This document shows, piece by piece, positions 12,590 through 23,816 of a DNA stretch of 64,000 nucleotides. The stretch spans positions 1,378,531 to 1,442,530 of the forward strand of contig BCLD01000002.1 in the NCBI GenBank assembly GCA_001600875.1. The letters are read 5' to 3'. The notes under the pieces were generated by a model, which searched no databases, had not been told where the DNA came from, and was given only the letters and a program-made list of their open reading frames with translations. A program made the position numbers and the translations under genes. Within the stretch, counting starts at the first letter, position 1. Each line of letters opens with the position of its first letter. This DNA comes from Solicoccozyma terricola. Its lineage: Eukaryota > Basidiomycota > Tremellomycetes > Filobasidiales > Piskurozymaceae.

Positions 12590-13115
12590 AGATTGCATTT
12601 GCTATTTCAACAATGCCAATTTCAGGTGTTCTATACATGCAGAAATCATATTGACACTATTATGCCTATCAACATCATTTGCAACGATTGTATTGTTTCA
12701 AGAAATTATCACCGAATGTACATTATCTAGAAGACGATAGTACTGAAGGGTATTTCAATAGGCGTTGCTCCACGCATCCTTTGCATTCTTTTTTCTATCA
12801 GTCTTTTGGGGTTACATACTACTCAGCACTTGCTACAACATTAGAACGGATGGATACTGGTCTCCTGCTGGTATCGAAGAATCGAACCTGTTTGAGATTC
12901 CTTTACTTGTCACTATTCTACTTCTTTCAAGTCTTGCAACAGTTATATATGCTCACCCCGCTGTTTTCGAGAGCAGCCGAAATGGAATGATTGCATGTGC
13001 AGCGATGACATTACTGTTTGCTATTGTATTCATACACAGCTCGCAGAGAGAGAAATGTTCTCAATTGCGGAGGGAGTTTATGGCCAATATTTTACTTGAA
13101 TACATGTTTCCACCA
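12590..13115 (+). pseudogene. Nuclear mitochondrial DNA fragment (NUMT) of cytochrome c oxidase subunit 3
   Basis: Translating across short frame changes recovers a cox3-like protein in the correct order: GVLYM near the left end, FQEIITECTL (compare the family's WRDxxRExT block), FFFLSVFWGY, then YWSPAGIEESNLFEIPLL, ILLLSSLATVIYAHPA and finally IAEGVYGQYF near 13050. These match the conserved W-P-x-GI, E(I/L)PLL-x-T, LLSS, H-x-A and (I)ADGVYGS blocks of Cox3. Some joins need frameshifts or reading TGA as Trp (mitochondrial code), and nuclear-code stops occur, so the copy is dead. The surrounding DNA is AT-rich. Left and right limits are approximate. A functional nuclear membrane protein was considered but does not explain the ordered Cox3 blocks with broken frames. 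Confidence 0.78.
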
Positions 13116-13567
13116 GTTCTCGTATGGGCCGGCAGTTCAACCTGTGTCGTAATGATATTCGTTGGGATCACCCGAATTGACGATGATCCGGGCTCCCTAC
13201 GCGGTTGCGGTTGCGGTTGCGGGTGTGGCGGTGGCGGTGGGAGTCACGGTCACGGTGAGCCGAATGGTGGTCAAACGACGCGTCGGATGTCAACTTCGAC
13301 CAACCTCTTTGCGGAATGGAATGGAGTGGCAGGATAGCATACCGTATCTGTACCCCAAGACCACCAGACCCCAACCCCCCAGACCACCAGACCCATCTCG
13401 ACAACATCATTACTGATCGCCAACCATCCGTTGCGTCGTTGCCACCCCGGACCCCCTTGTCCCCGTTTCCCGCTTGGACCTCCTGTCTCCTTTACAACCA
13501 TAGAACAACACTCAACCATTATCATCCTCATCTCACTCGTTTCAACCAACCATTATCATCATCCACA

Positions 13568-13612
13568 CCACCCAACACCCAACACCCAACACCCAACACC
13601 CAACACCCAACA
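13568..13612. repeat. Heptamer tandem repeat (CACCCAA)n
   Basis: About five perfect tandem copies of CACCCAA (TTGGGTG on the other strand) lie upstream of the LIM-protein gene. Confidence 0.9.
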
Positions 13613-13854
13613 ATCTGCTGATCTTGTCTCGTCGGCGGATCAAAGGATTCTCTGCCAGAAAAAGACCAGAAACGGCTGAACAGCAAGGGGAGACAGTGAT
13701 ACCGATACCATTGAAAGGAGGTGAGTCGTCGTTTCTGCTGTTGGTCATCAAGGTGCACGCAGACGAGGATGCTGCGAGGAGCTTACTGATAGACGCTCAT
13801 AACCACTGCAGCTCGACTCTCTTCAAGCAACCGACGCGAACCCTCCCATCCGAC

Positions 13855-16528
13855 ATGGCACTCGCAATCCCACCAACATTCAAAGGTGGTACCGGCGGCG
13901 GCAACGATCGAATATCCACCATCCTTCCCACCATCACATGCTCGACATGTGGAATTCAAATCTCGCTCAATAGTCTAGGAGATCATGTGTGTGGTTCAGG
14001 CAGCGGACGCTCCTCTGCGGCCAAGCAACAACCAACCCGGAACAGATCAAGGATGGGAACTGGAGATGACAGTCCAACGGCCCATCCGCCTCGCACGATG
14101 GGAGCAGCATCGGTTTCCACGTCTACTCCTGATCCCCCACCGCCTCATCGACATGCACAACCACCACTCGTCGCTCCCTCACCAATAGTCCCGGATACTC
14201 GCGCAGGAGGCACGTCCGGTATGGCAGGTGTGGGTCGTCGAGCATTTGCAGCTGCAGCGTGGGCCACTGTTGCGACTCAAAGAGGAGGCGCAACACCCTC
14301 CATCGGACAATCGTCAACGTCACCGCCCCCGCAATCATCCCCTACCAACCATCCCCGTCCATGGGCTGAAACCGCACGACCCATTACCCCTCCCTACGCA
14401 CACTTCGGTCGGTCCAACAGCCCAGCTCTGGAAGAAGCCCAAAACCAATCTCAGCCTTACTTCATTGCTAGTCACGGCCTTCGAGAACAACGTGAAAAGG
14501 ATAGGGAACGTGATAGGGAAAATGAGCGAGCAAAGGAGAGAATCCTGCAACAGGAAAGGGAAAAGTCAAAGTGGGAGGCTGAGCAGAGAAGGGAAAAGGA
14601 AGTGCGGGAATACAGGGAGAAGGAAAGACTGCGGAAGGAACAGGATGCGCTGTTGATTCAGAAAGAAGCGGAATCTCGAAGAACAGCACAGGAGGACGAA
14701 AGGCGACGCAAGCAGGAAAGAGAGGATGGTCGGTTGCACACTCGTCAGAGATCGAAGGATATGTCATCAGTATCTGCCGATAGACGTCCATCGGTGACAA
14801 GGACTGCGTCCAATCGGACTGAACAGGAACGAAAATATCAGCAACAAGAAGCTCGACCGCCGGTTTCTAGAAGCATGACAGCACCAAGCGACCGGGACTA
14901 CCCCACTGTAAGAGGTCGGAATTCCGGCAGTGCTCGTCGCGAGATCGAATCGTTCAAGAGCAAGACTCAGGACGCCGCCTCGATTCCATCATCGTCCGCC
15001 CCGGTGGTTTCTGGGTCCAAGCTTCCATTCTTTGAGCGTTATAAAAAGAGGCTTGACGATTCGACCACAAACACGAGTGCAAGCTTGTCCCGCTCATTTT
15101 CTGGCACCAAACATAACTTGACAGCGTCGCCAAATATGTCGGAAGACGGCGACGACGACGCCCCAATGGCAATCTTCTCGAGCGTTCCGGCGATTAAGGG
15201 AGGTAGCAGCAAGATTGCTTCATATGAGGACGATGACGATTCAGCTCTGCCCTGGGCCAGAAACGACGATGAGGACGACGATGATGACGTACGAGAGGTT
15301 CTGCAAGAGCGACTTCCATTGCCTTCGAGGTCCAGTCGTCATCTCAACCCCGCTCCAGTGCTCTCGAGAAAACACAGCAGTTCCTCGGATGACAGTATAT
15401 CGTCGCTAGAATCTGTGACGACGGAGAAGCTGCGACTCGGGGAGACGCCTCTTCTCACACCGAGCGGCAGCATGGATCGTCTCGACCAGGTTCCCGCTGC
15501 AAGACTCAAGATGGAGACAACTGCCTTTCTTCCCCCAACTCAGTCCTCGGAGCAACTCAGTCCACGACCCAAGAGCAGGCAGTCCATTGTCGACGATGAT
15601 GAGGTCTACGCCTTTTCTCCCGATCTTGGGTCCGACGTCCGCACAGTCAGGACGGATGACAACCGCGGTTCATTTCGCTCCTCGATGCTAGCTCCAAGCG
15701 ACAGCGTGTCGCTCATGACGCCCAGTAACGCTGAGGGCAGCAAGCGAAGCAACACGATCAGAAGATCGGATGTCCGACCTGTAGTGCGCGGTGGCAAGAG
15801 GTGTCAAAAATGTGGAGACAACCTGCAAGGTCGCCGTTTCATCGAACGTGATGGTGTGAGCTTGTGCGAGCGTGATTGGAAAGAGATGTTCCTGCCAAAG
15901 GTAAGCGATTTATTGGGAAGGACGGAATTGGACTGAACACGACGTTGACGGGATTTGCCCTGCAGTGCCGTCGTTGCTCTCTGCCCATCGAGACCGCAGC
16001 TGTTTCCTCCTCGGATGGCCAACTGAAAGGCAAATGGCATCGCAGTTGCTTTTCCTGTGCGGAATGCGATCGACCATTCGAGGATGACGTGTTCTATGTG
16101 CACGATGACAAGCCATACTGTCAGATGCATTATCACAGGCTCAAGTAGGTGCCGATAAATGAGACTCCTTGACGAGCCGCATCTGACTCCTTTCCTTCCC
16201 CTTCAGCGGCACACTGTGCTCTGCTACATTCTGCGGCAAACCCATAGAAGGGCCATGTTTGGTTACGCCTACCAACCAGCGATATCATCCAGGTCATCTC
16301 CGTTGCGATCACCGTTCTTCCTCTGGGGCTCAACATTGCCCAGATGGAATGCAGGATTATTACGAAGTGGGCCGGCTGCGTGTTTGTGAAAAACACAAGG
16401 ACGAAGCTGTAAGGCGAGTGAACATCTTGAACAATAGCAAGAATAGTCGGGCTGGCGGTGCTGCCAGCGGCGGTGGCGCTGGTATGGCTAAAGCGGAGAA
16501 GAGGAGGACCAGGATGATCAACGCTTGA
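13855..16528 (+). CDS. LIM-domain protein, paxillin/Pxl1-like
   Basis: Exons 13855-15900, 15966-16144 and 16207-16528 give 848 residues. The start MALAIPPTFKGG is the first ATG of the long frame. Near residue 30 is a small cysteine motif (CSTCGIQISLNSLGDHVCG) of the kind seen at the start of fungal paxillin-like proteins. A Ser/Pro-rich region, a highly charged coiled-coil (REQREKDRERDRENERAKER, about residues 210-290) and acidic tracts follow. The C terminus holds zinc-binding LIM repeats: RCQKCGDNLQGRRFI..., then CRRCSLPIE...WHRSCFSCAECDRPF...PYCQMHYH, then CSATFCGKPIEG...YHPGHLRCDH. Paxillin-like LIM proteins act as scaffolds at sites of polarised growth and the division site in fungi. That role is inferred from the family. 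The LIM cysteines continue across both introns, which supports the splicing. Confidence 0.85.
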
Positions 16529-16815
16529 TTCTTTTTCTCATTTGGTATAGCGCTCTTTTGGATGGGCGTGGCGAGGCGTTTTTAGGACTTTTTTTACATA
16601 ATTTACCAAGGCATGCATGCAATGCAGATAATGGAGTGGGAATGCCATCTGAAACCGAGGATCATGCACGAATGAGAATCAAGAGTCATCAGGATACATA
16701 AAATGTGAGGGAAAGGGACTGCTAGCCCGGAAAAGCTAAGGAGCCAACGACGTGACCGGGAAATTTCTGCTGTTGTTTGTTATCTTGACCTTTCTTTCGC
16801 CTTTCATGTCCACTT

Positions 16816-17719
16816 TTACTTCTTCTTGGGTCCACCGAGCGGTTGACCGATGCTCTTGGGGTCTCCGCGGAGCTTGATACCGAGTGCACGCTCCATCTTG
16901 GCGAGGAGAGCGGTGTTTGGGATAGCCTTGCCTGACTCGTATTCGGCGATCTGAGGAGGAGAGAGGAGAGCGAATGAGATTACCTGATGAAAACGTGGTG
17001 GATAGGCACCGAAAGTTCACTCACGATCTGCGGCTTCTCGTTGATCTTGGTCGCCAGGTCCTTTTGAGTCATAGACTTTCCTTCTGCGTTTTTGTGGTCA
17101 GCTCTTCCCTTTGCGATTGCCCGTCCAATGCTAATTTGGTGGCGGGATGGGTTGTACGTCAGATTATTGCGTAATTTGATGGGAAAGCACCCTGCCAGCA
17201 AACACTAACCTCATGTCGACCTTCTCAGGTGGCTTGACTTCGTTCTCCATATCCAGCTTGGCCTTTTGTTGGTAGTCGGTAGCTGTGTGGGACAGGGAGG
17301 CGTGTGCTATTTAGACCCCGACACCGAAAAAAAGAAAAAAGAAAAAAAAAAAGAAAGGATCTCCGCGCCGAACACTCACGACCCTTGGCGGCTGCGCTGT
17401 TAGTTGATCGACCCTTGGCCTCGGTTGAAACTGCAATACCGGCTCGTTTGGCCGCTGTGAGTGGCAAAAGGAAAGAAGAATGGATCGAGATCAAAGGGAT
17501 TATCAGAATCTGTTGTCGGTCCACCGCCACACTTCCTTCCATAACCGCCTGCTCACCATTGACTTGACTCTCGCTCTTTGCTACGGTAGCGTGGCTTTTC
17601 TGTCCTCCACGGAGAACGGTGACAGAGTCCCAATCAGACTAGGAAGGGGGGGGGGGGAGTAAGGTAAGATGACGGTCGGGGACGGAACGAGTTACACGAC
17701 GACGACGACGACGGACCAT
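16816..17719 (-). CDS. MBF1: Multiprotein-bridging factor 1 (transcriptional coactivator)
   Basis: MBF1 links TBP with bZIP activators such as Gcn4 and also monitors collided ribosomes; this is family knowledge. The sequence shows the N-terminal block [25 protein letters not shown] (17635-17560) and the helix-turn-helix [18 protein letters not shown] (around 17090-17030). The last exon (16950-16816) carries [29 protein letters not shown] and ends in GGPKKK. At least four introns are present. The start is ambiguous. The ATG at 17719 is followed by a (CGT) run. Either it is translated as a short Arg-rich leader before SDWD, or a donor directly after ATG gives the canonical MSDWDS start. TMA7 is divergent 263 bases away. 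Confidence 0.9.
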
Positions 17720-17982
17720 TGCGGGGTGTGTATGCTGTGTGTGAGAGTGGCCTGTGTAGTGACCAGACGGGTAGATGGGTGGTGATGGATGATGTAGAGG
17801 GGGGTGGGTGGGATGTGTGTGAGCTTGAGGTGTTGAACTGATGTCACTCGCTGATTATTTCTCACGATGGTCAATATTTTTGGGAAAGTGACGGCAAACA
17901 GCAACAGCCACATCTCTTACATCTCTTACATCTCTATCTCACACCCACCCACCCACACACACCCCACACACACCCACACACA
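17720..17982. promoter_or_regulatory. Divergent promoter between MBF1 and TMA7
   Basis: A compact 263-base interval serves two translation-linked genes. It holds simple CA/CACCC-rich sequence just upstream of the TMA7 start and a repeated CATCTCTTA motif near 17911-17930. No other element is obvious. Confidence 0.5.
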
Positions 17983-18430
17983 ATGTCAGGCAGACAAGGC
18001 GGTAAAGTAAAGCCATTGAAGGCACCAAAGAAGGCCGTCAAAGAGCTGGATGAGGTGAGCAATAGTTGTCTGACTGATCGGATCACATGTCGCTCATTAG
18101 CTCAACCTGGGTTCGGGACATGTTCAGGATGACATTGCACTCCAGCTCAAGCTGAGGCAGCAGAAGAAGGATGATATGGAGGCTGCTGCAAGGGGTAAGT
18201 GCATGGGGGGGGGGGGGGGGGGGCGTGGTGCGGCATCTGGAAATCGATCCGATACTGATCGTCAACGACCTTCACCCTAATCTCATTTCACCACCACAGC
18301 TAAAGCTCCCAAGGGACTGATTGGAGGTGCTTGGTCCAGCTTCAGCCATGTCGGAATCTCTTCCCAGTCACTGATCACATAACTGCTCCCTTTCCGCACA
18401 GGTGGTATCAAGAAGTCTGGCAAGAAGTAG
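17983..18430 (+). CDS. TMA7: Translation machinery-associated protein 7
   Basis: Exons 17983-18054, 18128-18194, 18300-18326 and 18402-18430 sum to 195 nt and give 64 residues, the family's usual length. The protein is MSGRQGGKVKPLKAPKKAVK at the start, then an acidic and basic helix (DDIALQLKLRQQKKDDMEAA) and the tail GGIKKSGKK. TMA7 is a small ribosome-associated protein of poorly known mechanism; yeast mutants are affected in translation. Four exons for so small a protein is notable, and the third is 27 nt. Intron 2 contains a long poly-G run near 18206-18223. The gene converges with the UCH gene, whose stop lies 100 bases away. Confidence 0.92.
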
Positions 18431-18529
18431 AAACCCCCCGGTTCAACTTCAAATATTTCTGTACCCGTTGTTTCTGTGATTCGCACAATTATTCACCCTA
18501 CATACCGCCTGGCCACAAGACCCTCGACC

Positions 18530-19704
18530 TCAATCATCTTCACCCTTCACCGCAAGGACCATGAGATTCATCCTTACGTCACCTTCAGCGAGGTCCATGT
18601 ACTTTTGCTGAACGACCTGTGCAACGTCCTAGTGCCAGGAAACAAGATTTTAGTCAGTGGGTAGCTGGAGCGGATTATATATTTTTTGGAAAAACAAAAA
18701 AAAAAACCTGTGTTTCAGACTTTTGTTCAACTCACATTCAAGAAGTTTGTGCAGTGGCCACGGTCGAATGGACCTTCACGACTCCCATCAAGTTCCACAA
18801 TGTGATCCTTGCTGCCAAAACAAAACAAAACAAAAAAGAGCCCCCCACCGTCAGCGTGGTCATCAGTAAATAGATGTTCTCTCCGACGCAGGCATATCCA
18901 ACCCACCCATCCTTGCCCTTTGCTTTTACAAACGCGATGAAATGCAAGTCCGTATCTAATTCTTCGTCGGTAGTCGGTACACTGCTCTGTCCCGCTTTGG
19001 CAGCCTCCGTGTGGGCCTTGGTAAAGAAGTCTGTCGTCTCGAGCTCCTTTGCGCGGTCAGCTTTGGATAGGGGCAGGGTGGTGTTGTAGAATTGGGTCAG
19101 GGTGCTCGTTGGGGAGAGCGATCCTGGAGGAAGGTTGAGAAGAGCATGCAGTAGACCGATGGATCCGCATGCGTTCCCGATCTATGTGTCGCTCGACTGC
19201 ATATTAGCTCACAGCACAAAGCCGCTGTAGAATACGACGACGCATATTGGAACTTGGACCGTCGGTTTGCGCCTCGCGACTCGCGATTCCGAACTCACCG
19301 TCTGTTTAATCCACCAAACCTTCTTGCTCGCCTGGGGATCATCCTCCCATTTGATCAAACCATCCTCCTCGTCCTTTGTCCTCTGCTGCTGAATCTTGCC
19401 ACGAGCGGGGAAGAGGAGTAGAACGGCATGAACTGGTTGAGGAGTGTATCGAAGGAAATCAGGGTCGAGAGAGTAGAGGTCCTGAAATGCGAGGTCGGGA
19501 GGGAGACCTAGGGGTGCAGACCACTGGAAAGATCGTTTAGCGGGGGTGGGGTAGTTGAAATTGTCCGACGTGAGTATCCCCCGGTGCTCACCGCGTTGAA
19601 TACCTGGAGGGCGGGTGCGGGTCAGCTGATGAAACGATCGATTCGTCGAGGCGTGTTTACCGACTGACCTCTGGGTTGGATTCGAGCGGGACCCACTTGG
19701 ACAT
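18530..19704 (-). CDS. YUH1: Ubiquitin carboxyl-terminal hydrolase, UCH family
   Basis: This is a cysteine deubiquitinase (peptidase C12, Yuh1/UCH-L3 type) that trims small adducts from ubiquitin or Nedd8. The start MSKWVPLESNPE at 19704 is canonical. It continues V-F-N-A in a 12-nt exon (19592-19603), then WSAPLGLPPDLAFQDLYSLD. The catalytic set is all visible: Gln in KQTIGNACGSIGLLHALL with the nucleophile Cys, His in LHFIAFV, and Asp in HIVELDGSREGPFDRG. The last exon ends DVAQVVQQKYMDLAEGDVRMNLMVLAV and stops at 18530. About 220 residues and seven exons fit the family. The exon between 18805 and 18715 follows an acceptor in a T/G-rich tract, so readers relying on unspliced frames will see a false C terminus after FVKAKGKDG. 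Confidence 0.9.
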
Positions 19705-19890
19705 TATGGGAGTATGAAGATGTGAGGATGTGAAGGAAGGATGGATGGATGGATGGATGGGACTGGAATGCCTCACCCTCGCGATGACGAATCTGATATT
19801 TCCCGGTGGCGAATAAATAAAAACAAGTCCATGCCATGTAGGTAGTAGATACAAGTCCATCCCCAACCTCACTCTATATCACCCCGCCAT

Positions 19891-21780
19891 CTACAACCCC
19901 TTCTCTTCAACCAGGTGCACCACAACCTCCCCCCATTCTCCATCCAACCTCTCCTTCTTCCCATCCAACCTCGTCTTGATATGCCCGCCGTCAGGTACTT
20001 TCCCCTCCACCAACGGCGACGATGACAGTCTTCCACGTAGAAACGAGAATGAAAGCTCATGCATCGTTGAGAGGAGTTTGAGGGATGATGTAGCGTTGAT
20101 CAACAGTGGGAAATCGCTGAATGCTTGGTCTGTCAAGTATTTGCCCTTCCATCAACTCTTGCAAAATTTCCCCACAACATCCCATCACCCGCCGGCGTTC
20201 AAACAGGCACAACTCACGATCACATCCAACAATACTAACCAACGCACCACCACTCTTCTTCACTAGCTCAACCACTCTCCCAAAGTGACTCCTCCAAACC
20301 GTGAATCCGTCTGAATTGATAACCAACAATTTCACATCTGATTTCTCCTGTTCTGCTGATTGGGGAGCAGGAAGAGGCAGCGGTTCGATCCAAGGATCAA
20401 GAGCAATCGCTCTTTTCACTGGTATAGGAAGAAAGGTGGATGGAGGAGGAGATTGAAGTAGATGAAGGAGTGTACCACCTCCGAATGAATGACCAATCAA
20501 GGTCACATCATCGACGTCCACTTTGTCTTTCCACGAATCAAGGAACGTGGAAAGTGCCGATGGGTCTTCTTGTCCATCGATTTTGTGACCAACTTTGTGA
20601 GGATGAGGCGGAGCACCATCATCCATATCTAGAACTGCACCCTTCAACCCGGTGTGACCATCCTCAACCAACGCTCTGAAATTATGATAAACCTCGTATA
20701 TCTCAGCAAGACGTTGATCCAATTGTAAAGATCGTAGAGCGGTTGGAGATGATGGCGTGGGTTTTGGTGACCAGCTGGGGAGAGAGAGGTGCCACCGAAG
20801 CGAATCGGTCAGTCGCAAACGTTTTCCCCATCACCCCGACTACGTAACCCCCCCCCTCCTCCCCGCGGAAAACTCACTCTAAATCCTCAGTCTTTGCGTA
20901 AAACAACTTGATCCCCTCCTCTCCTTCCCCAACCCCACGCCGCCGCCCACCGCTAACTTCATAGAACGGACCACTCCCATCTCTATGTCCTACCATAACC
21001 ACTACATACCCCTCACTTGCCAACTCTGCGCAGTAATGGGAGTATGATGTGTGGTTACCTGCTAGACCATGTGAGAAGATGATGAGAGGTAATTTGGAGG
21101 AGGTGGTTGAGGTTGTGGTGAGTGTTGTTGAGGACGATGAGTTGGAGGTGGAGGTGGAAGCGCTGAGGCTTGAACAGTTGTTTGAAGAGGAAGGTGAGAG
21201 GAATGGAGTTATTGGGATCTGCGGTGGTTGCGACAGAGAGAAGACGAGTTTTGGGGACTTGTTATCTTCACACATGTTTTGCGAACGCAAAACTCACTCT
21301 TAATCTCCCTCCTAATATTCGCAAGATTGGATCTATCGACCATCCCGCTGTCAAGTCAGCCTACAATACAGAGACCAACCGCCAACTTTCAATCCTCGCC
21401 CAACCCGGACACACGGGCACACGGACACACCCACATGCACCCCTAACAACGGTATGATTCCCTGTAAACCTCTGATACCCTTCAAGCGTTTCATGAAACG
21501 GTCTCAACAACCATGCCACGCCGCCGTACGCCTTGGCCATGCCCAACCTCCACCACCCTTTCGTCTCCTCCACCACCTCCGCTGGATAAAACACCCCCCA
21601 TCCAACTTCCCTAACGCCAAACACCTGCTTCCCTTGCTGTTTGTGGGGTGTGTTGGTGCTGGAGAAGGTGGGAGTGGATACGAGGTATGGGAAGTGTGGG
21701 AGATGGCGTGCTGAGAAGTATGATACGGGGAATGGGCCTGTGGGGGGAGGGAGGGTACCTGTGAGGATGATGGGTAGCAT
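19891..21780 (-). CDS. Platelet-activating-factor acetylhydrolase-like lipase (alpha/beta hydrolase)
   Basis: Members of the PAF-AH (plasma/type II) family hydrolyse short or oxidised sn-2 acyl chains of phospholipids. The start [20 protein letters not shown] at 21780 leads into the typical [10 protein letters not shown] region. The oxyanion block [24 protein letters not shown] and [16 protein letters not shown] lie at about 21100-20960. The nucleophile elbow is GHSFGGG (about 20495-20475), with the acid in the downstream [10 protein letters not shown] segment. The final exon [14 protein letters not shown] contains the usual SDFPLL end block; its histidine neighbourhood is split by an intron. 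Five or so exons, with linker expansions of Ser/Thr and Gly between motifs. It is divergent from AMMECR1 across a promoter rich in ACGTCAT sites. Confidence 0.87.
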
Positions 21781-22104
21781 TTGAAGAGGGGAAGGGAAGG
21801 TGGGGGTGGGGGTTGGATGGGGAGCGAGTGAGGGGGGGGGGGGGGGGGGATCGATAGGGGCGATCGATCGGGGAGAGTGACACGTCATCAACTGGGGGAA
21901 TGACACGTCATTGATAGTGATTTGATTACGTCATCGCATTGATGACACGTCATTGTTGGTGACCATGCCACGTCATGGCATGGCATGTTGCTTATGTCAT
22001 CCTCATTCCCATTCCCATAAGCATAGTCCACACCGCCTCACCCATCACCATCCCATCCATCCCCCCTCCCCCCCCATCCCCCCCCCCTCCCTTCACTCAC
22101 CACC
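21781..22104. promoter_or_regulatory. Divergent PAF-AH/AMMECR1 promoter with five ACGTCAT sites
   Basis: Within 100 bases there are three exact TGACACGTCAT copies (21878-21888, 21901-21911, 21943-21953), one TTACGTCAT (21926-21934) and one CCACGTCAT (21968-21976). ACGTCA is half of the CRE/ATF site bound by bZIP proteins. A poly-G run lies at about 21832-21849 and C-rich sequence follows near the AMMECR1 start. Confidence 0.65.
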
Positions 22105-23473
22105 ATGTCATCATCCTCATCGCCGTCATCCTCATCACCACCCATCACTTGCAGTCCAGAACACGCATACTACTGCTTCCACATACTACACAAAACACTC
22201 TCACACAACAAACATCGCTTGTTCACATCACATCTTCACTCGGATCAGAGACAGCCAGGCGCAGGGGATGCGGACGACGAGGTGCCCTTTGAGGATGGCG
22301 ACGTGGTGTTGTAAGTGTTCACAATTCGGACCCTTCGTGGAGCCGAAGAACGGGCTCCCCCGTCTCCGAGCGAAGCGAGCATTCATCTCTTCGCCGAGCG
22401 AAGACTATGGCTTCGGCTTCCACGACTACACCGAGCGCCACCGTCTTTCCTCGATCGCAGCGAGCACTACTCTCCGTTTCGTCACACAACAACTAACGAT
22501 GACCCACCCACCCACCCTCTCCTCATCATAGACCACTCTTCGTAACCTGGGACAAATACACACATCCTCCACCTCCTCCCACTTCATACCGCATCACGTC
22601 ATCCACCCAGTCATCGGCATCCACATCCATCTCCACATCCACCACTTCCCTATCCACCCCTCCTCCCCCGCCTCCCACCCTTCCCCCCCACGCAGTACCC
22701 TATAATCCAATAGATGAGGAATTCCATGTCGATATAGAATCCAGTAAATCATCAGATGAACCTCATCTTAGAGGTTGTATCGGGACGTTTAGCGGGATGA
22801 AGTTGAAAGACGGGTTACAAGAGTACGCGTTGACGGCGTGAGTTTTTGGAGGAGTTGTCGAACGGTTGATTCTCTGTACACGATTACTGAAAGAGGATGC
22901 GTGCCTGGGCATCGGACGGAGACAGAGCTCTACATGACACTAGATTTCATCCGATTGGAGTCAAGGAATTACCGTTACTTAGATGCGGGTGAGTCATGTT
23001 GGAAATCATTCGCAACGAGTATATGGCAGCTGATGGGAACCTCCCTCTCCTCTTTTCTCTTCTCTTTCACCCACCCACCCACTTTCCGCCGACGCTAATC
23101 TACACCCTTCTCCTCACCTTTGACTTTCATTGACAGCGTCTCCCTTCTAACACCGTTCGAACCCATCTCCTCCCCACTCGACTGGTCCCTATCCAAACAC
23201 GGCATCCACATCTCATTCCCCTCACCACCAGACACGACTCGATCTCGAACTTACACCTCGACCTACCTCCCCCACGTAGCATCCCACCAAGGCTGGTCGA
23301 AAACCGAGACGATATTATCTCTCATTAGGAAATCAGGTTATTCGAATTGGAGAGACGTAAAGGAAGGGGATGAGGTTTGGAATAGTTTGAAGGTTAGAAG
23401 GTATGAGAGTAGGAAGGTGGAGGTTGGATGGGGTGAGTATTGTCTGTGGAAGGAGGAGTGTTGGAAGAAGTAG
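22105..23473 (+). CDS. AMMECR1-domain protein
   Basis: Exons 22105-22310, 22532-22837, 22926-22988 and 23137-23473 give 303 residues. The AMMECR1 domain is clear: HAYYCFHILHKTL at the N terminus, PLFVTWDKY after intron 1, the invariant [41 protein letters not shown], then VSLLTPFEPI and ISFPSPP. The C terminus ends in EECWKK. The family is conserved from archaea to man and its biochemical function remains unsettled, so none is assigned. A Ser/Thr/Pro-rich insertion separates WDKY from the RGCIG block. The 221-nt first intron is longer than the others in this gene and contains the hairpin repeat described separately. Confidence 0.93.
22332..22470 (+). repeat. Hairpin repeat copy A, in AMMECR1 intron 1
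   Basis: It contains GAGCGAAGCGAGCATTC and the stem-loop CTTCGC-CGA-GCGAAG (around 22391-22405), preceded by a GAAGAACGGGCTCCC block. A stretch of about 30 bases (22379-22410) recurs almost unchanged in copy F 37 kb away. Sense orientation relative to the host gene. Confidence 0.85.
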
Positions 23474-23816
23474 AGTTTAGAAAGAGGGGGGGAAGGGGGG
23501 TTGGGGCGGCGGGAAGGGCCCGATCTCACTCGTTTCGCCGCTCTGTTTTTGATTCGATGGATGGATGGGTGGACTGTAGAAGTATGGGAACTGTACGTTG
23601 TACTGCATTGTAGACCAAGTCGTGGACAACTGTTGTGTTTCGCTATCGAGCGATGGATTTGTGAAAAAATAAAGAAAGAAAATAGAAACAGAAATCTGGC
23701 TAAATCGGGAAAATGAAGCCGACGTCGACGTCTACAACGATTACATTCAACTCGAACAGCTTCATCCATCGACCCATCGACCCATCGACCACCCACCCAC
23801 CCACCCACCGACCACC
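23474..23816. other. Intergenic region between AMMECR1 and metacaspase genes
   Basis: About 340 bases holding the AMMECR1 3' UTR and metacaspase promoter. Tandem GACCCATC and CCCA repeats sit directly upstream of the metacaspase start (23765-23810). No gene seen. Confidence 0.5.

Noticed and set aside
12765..13337. 190-codon plus frame looking like a multi-pass membrane protein
   Set aside because: It lacks an ATG at its left end and its hydrophobic blocks follow Cox3 order with frame breaks on both sides, so a NUMT explains it better.
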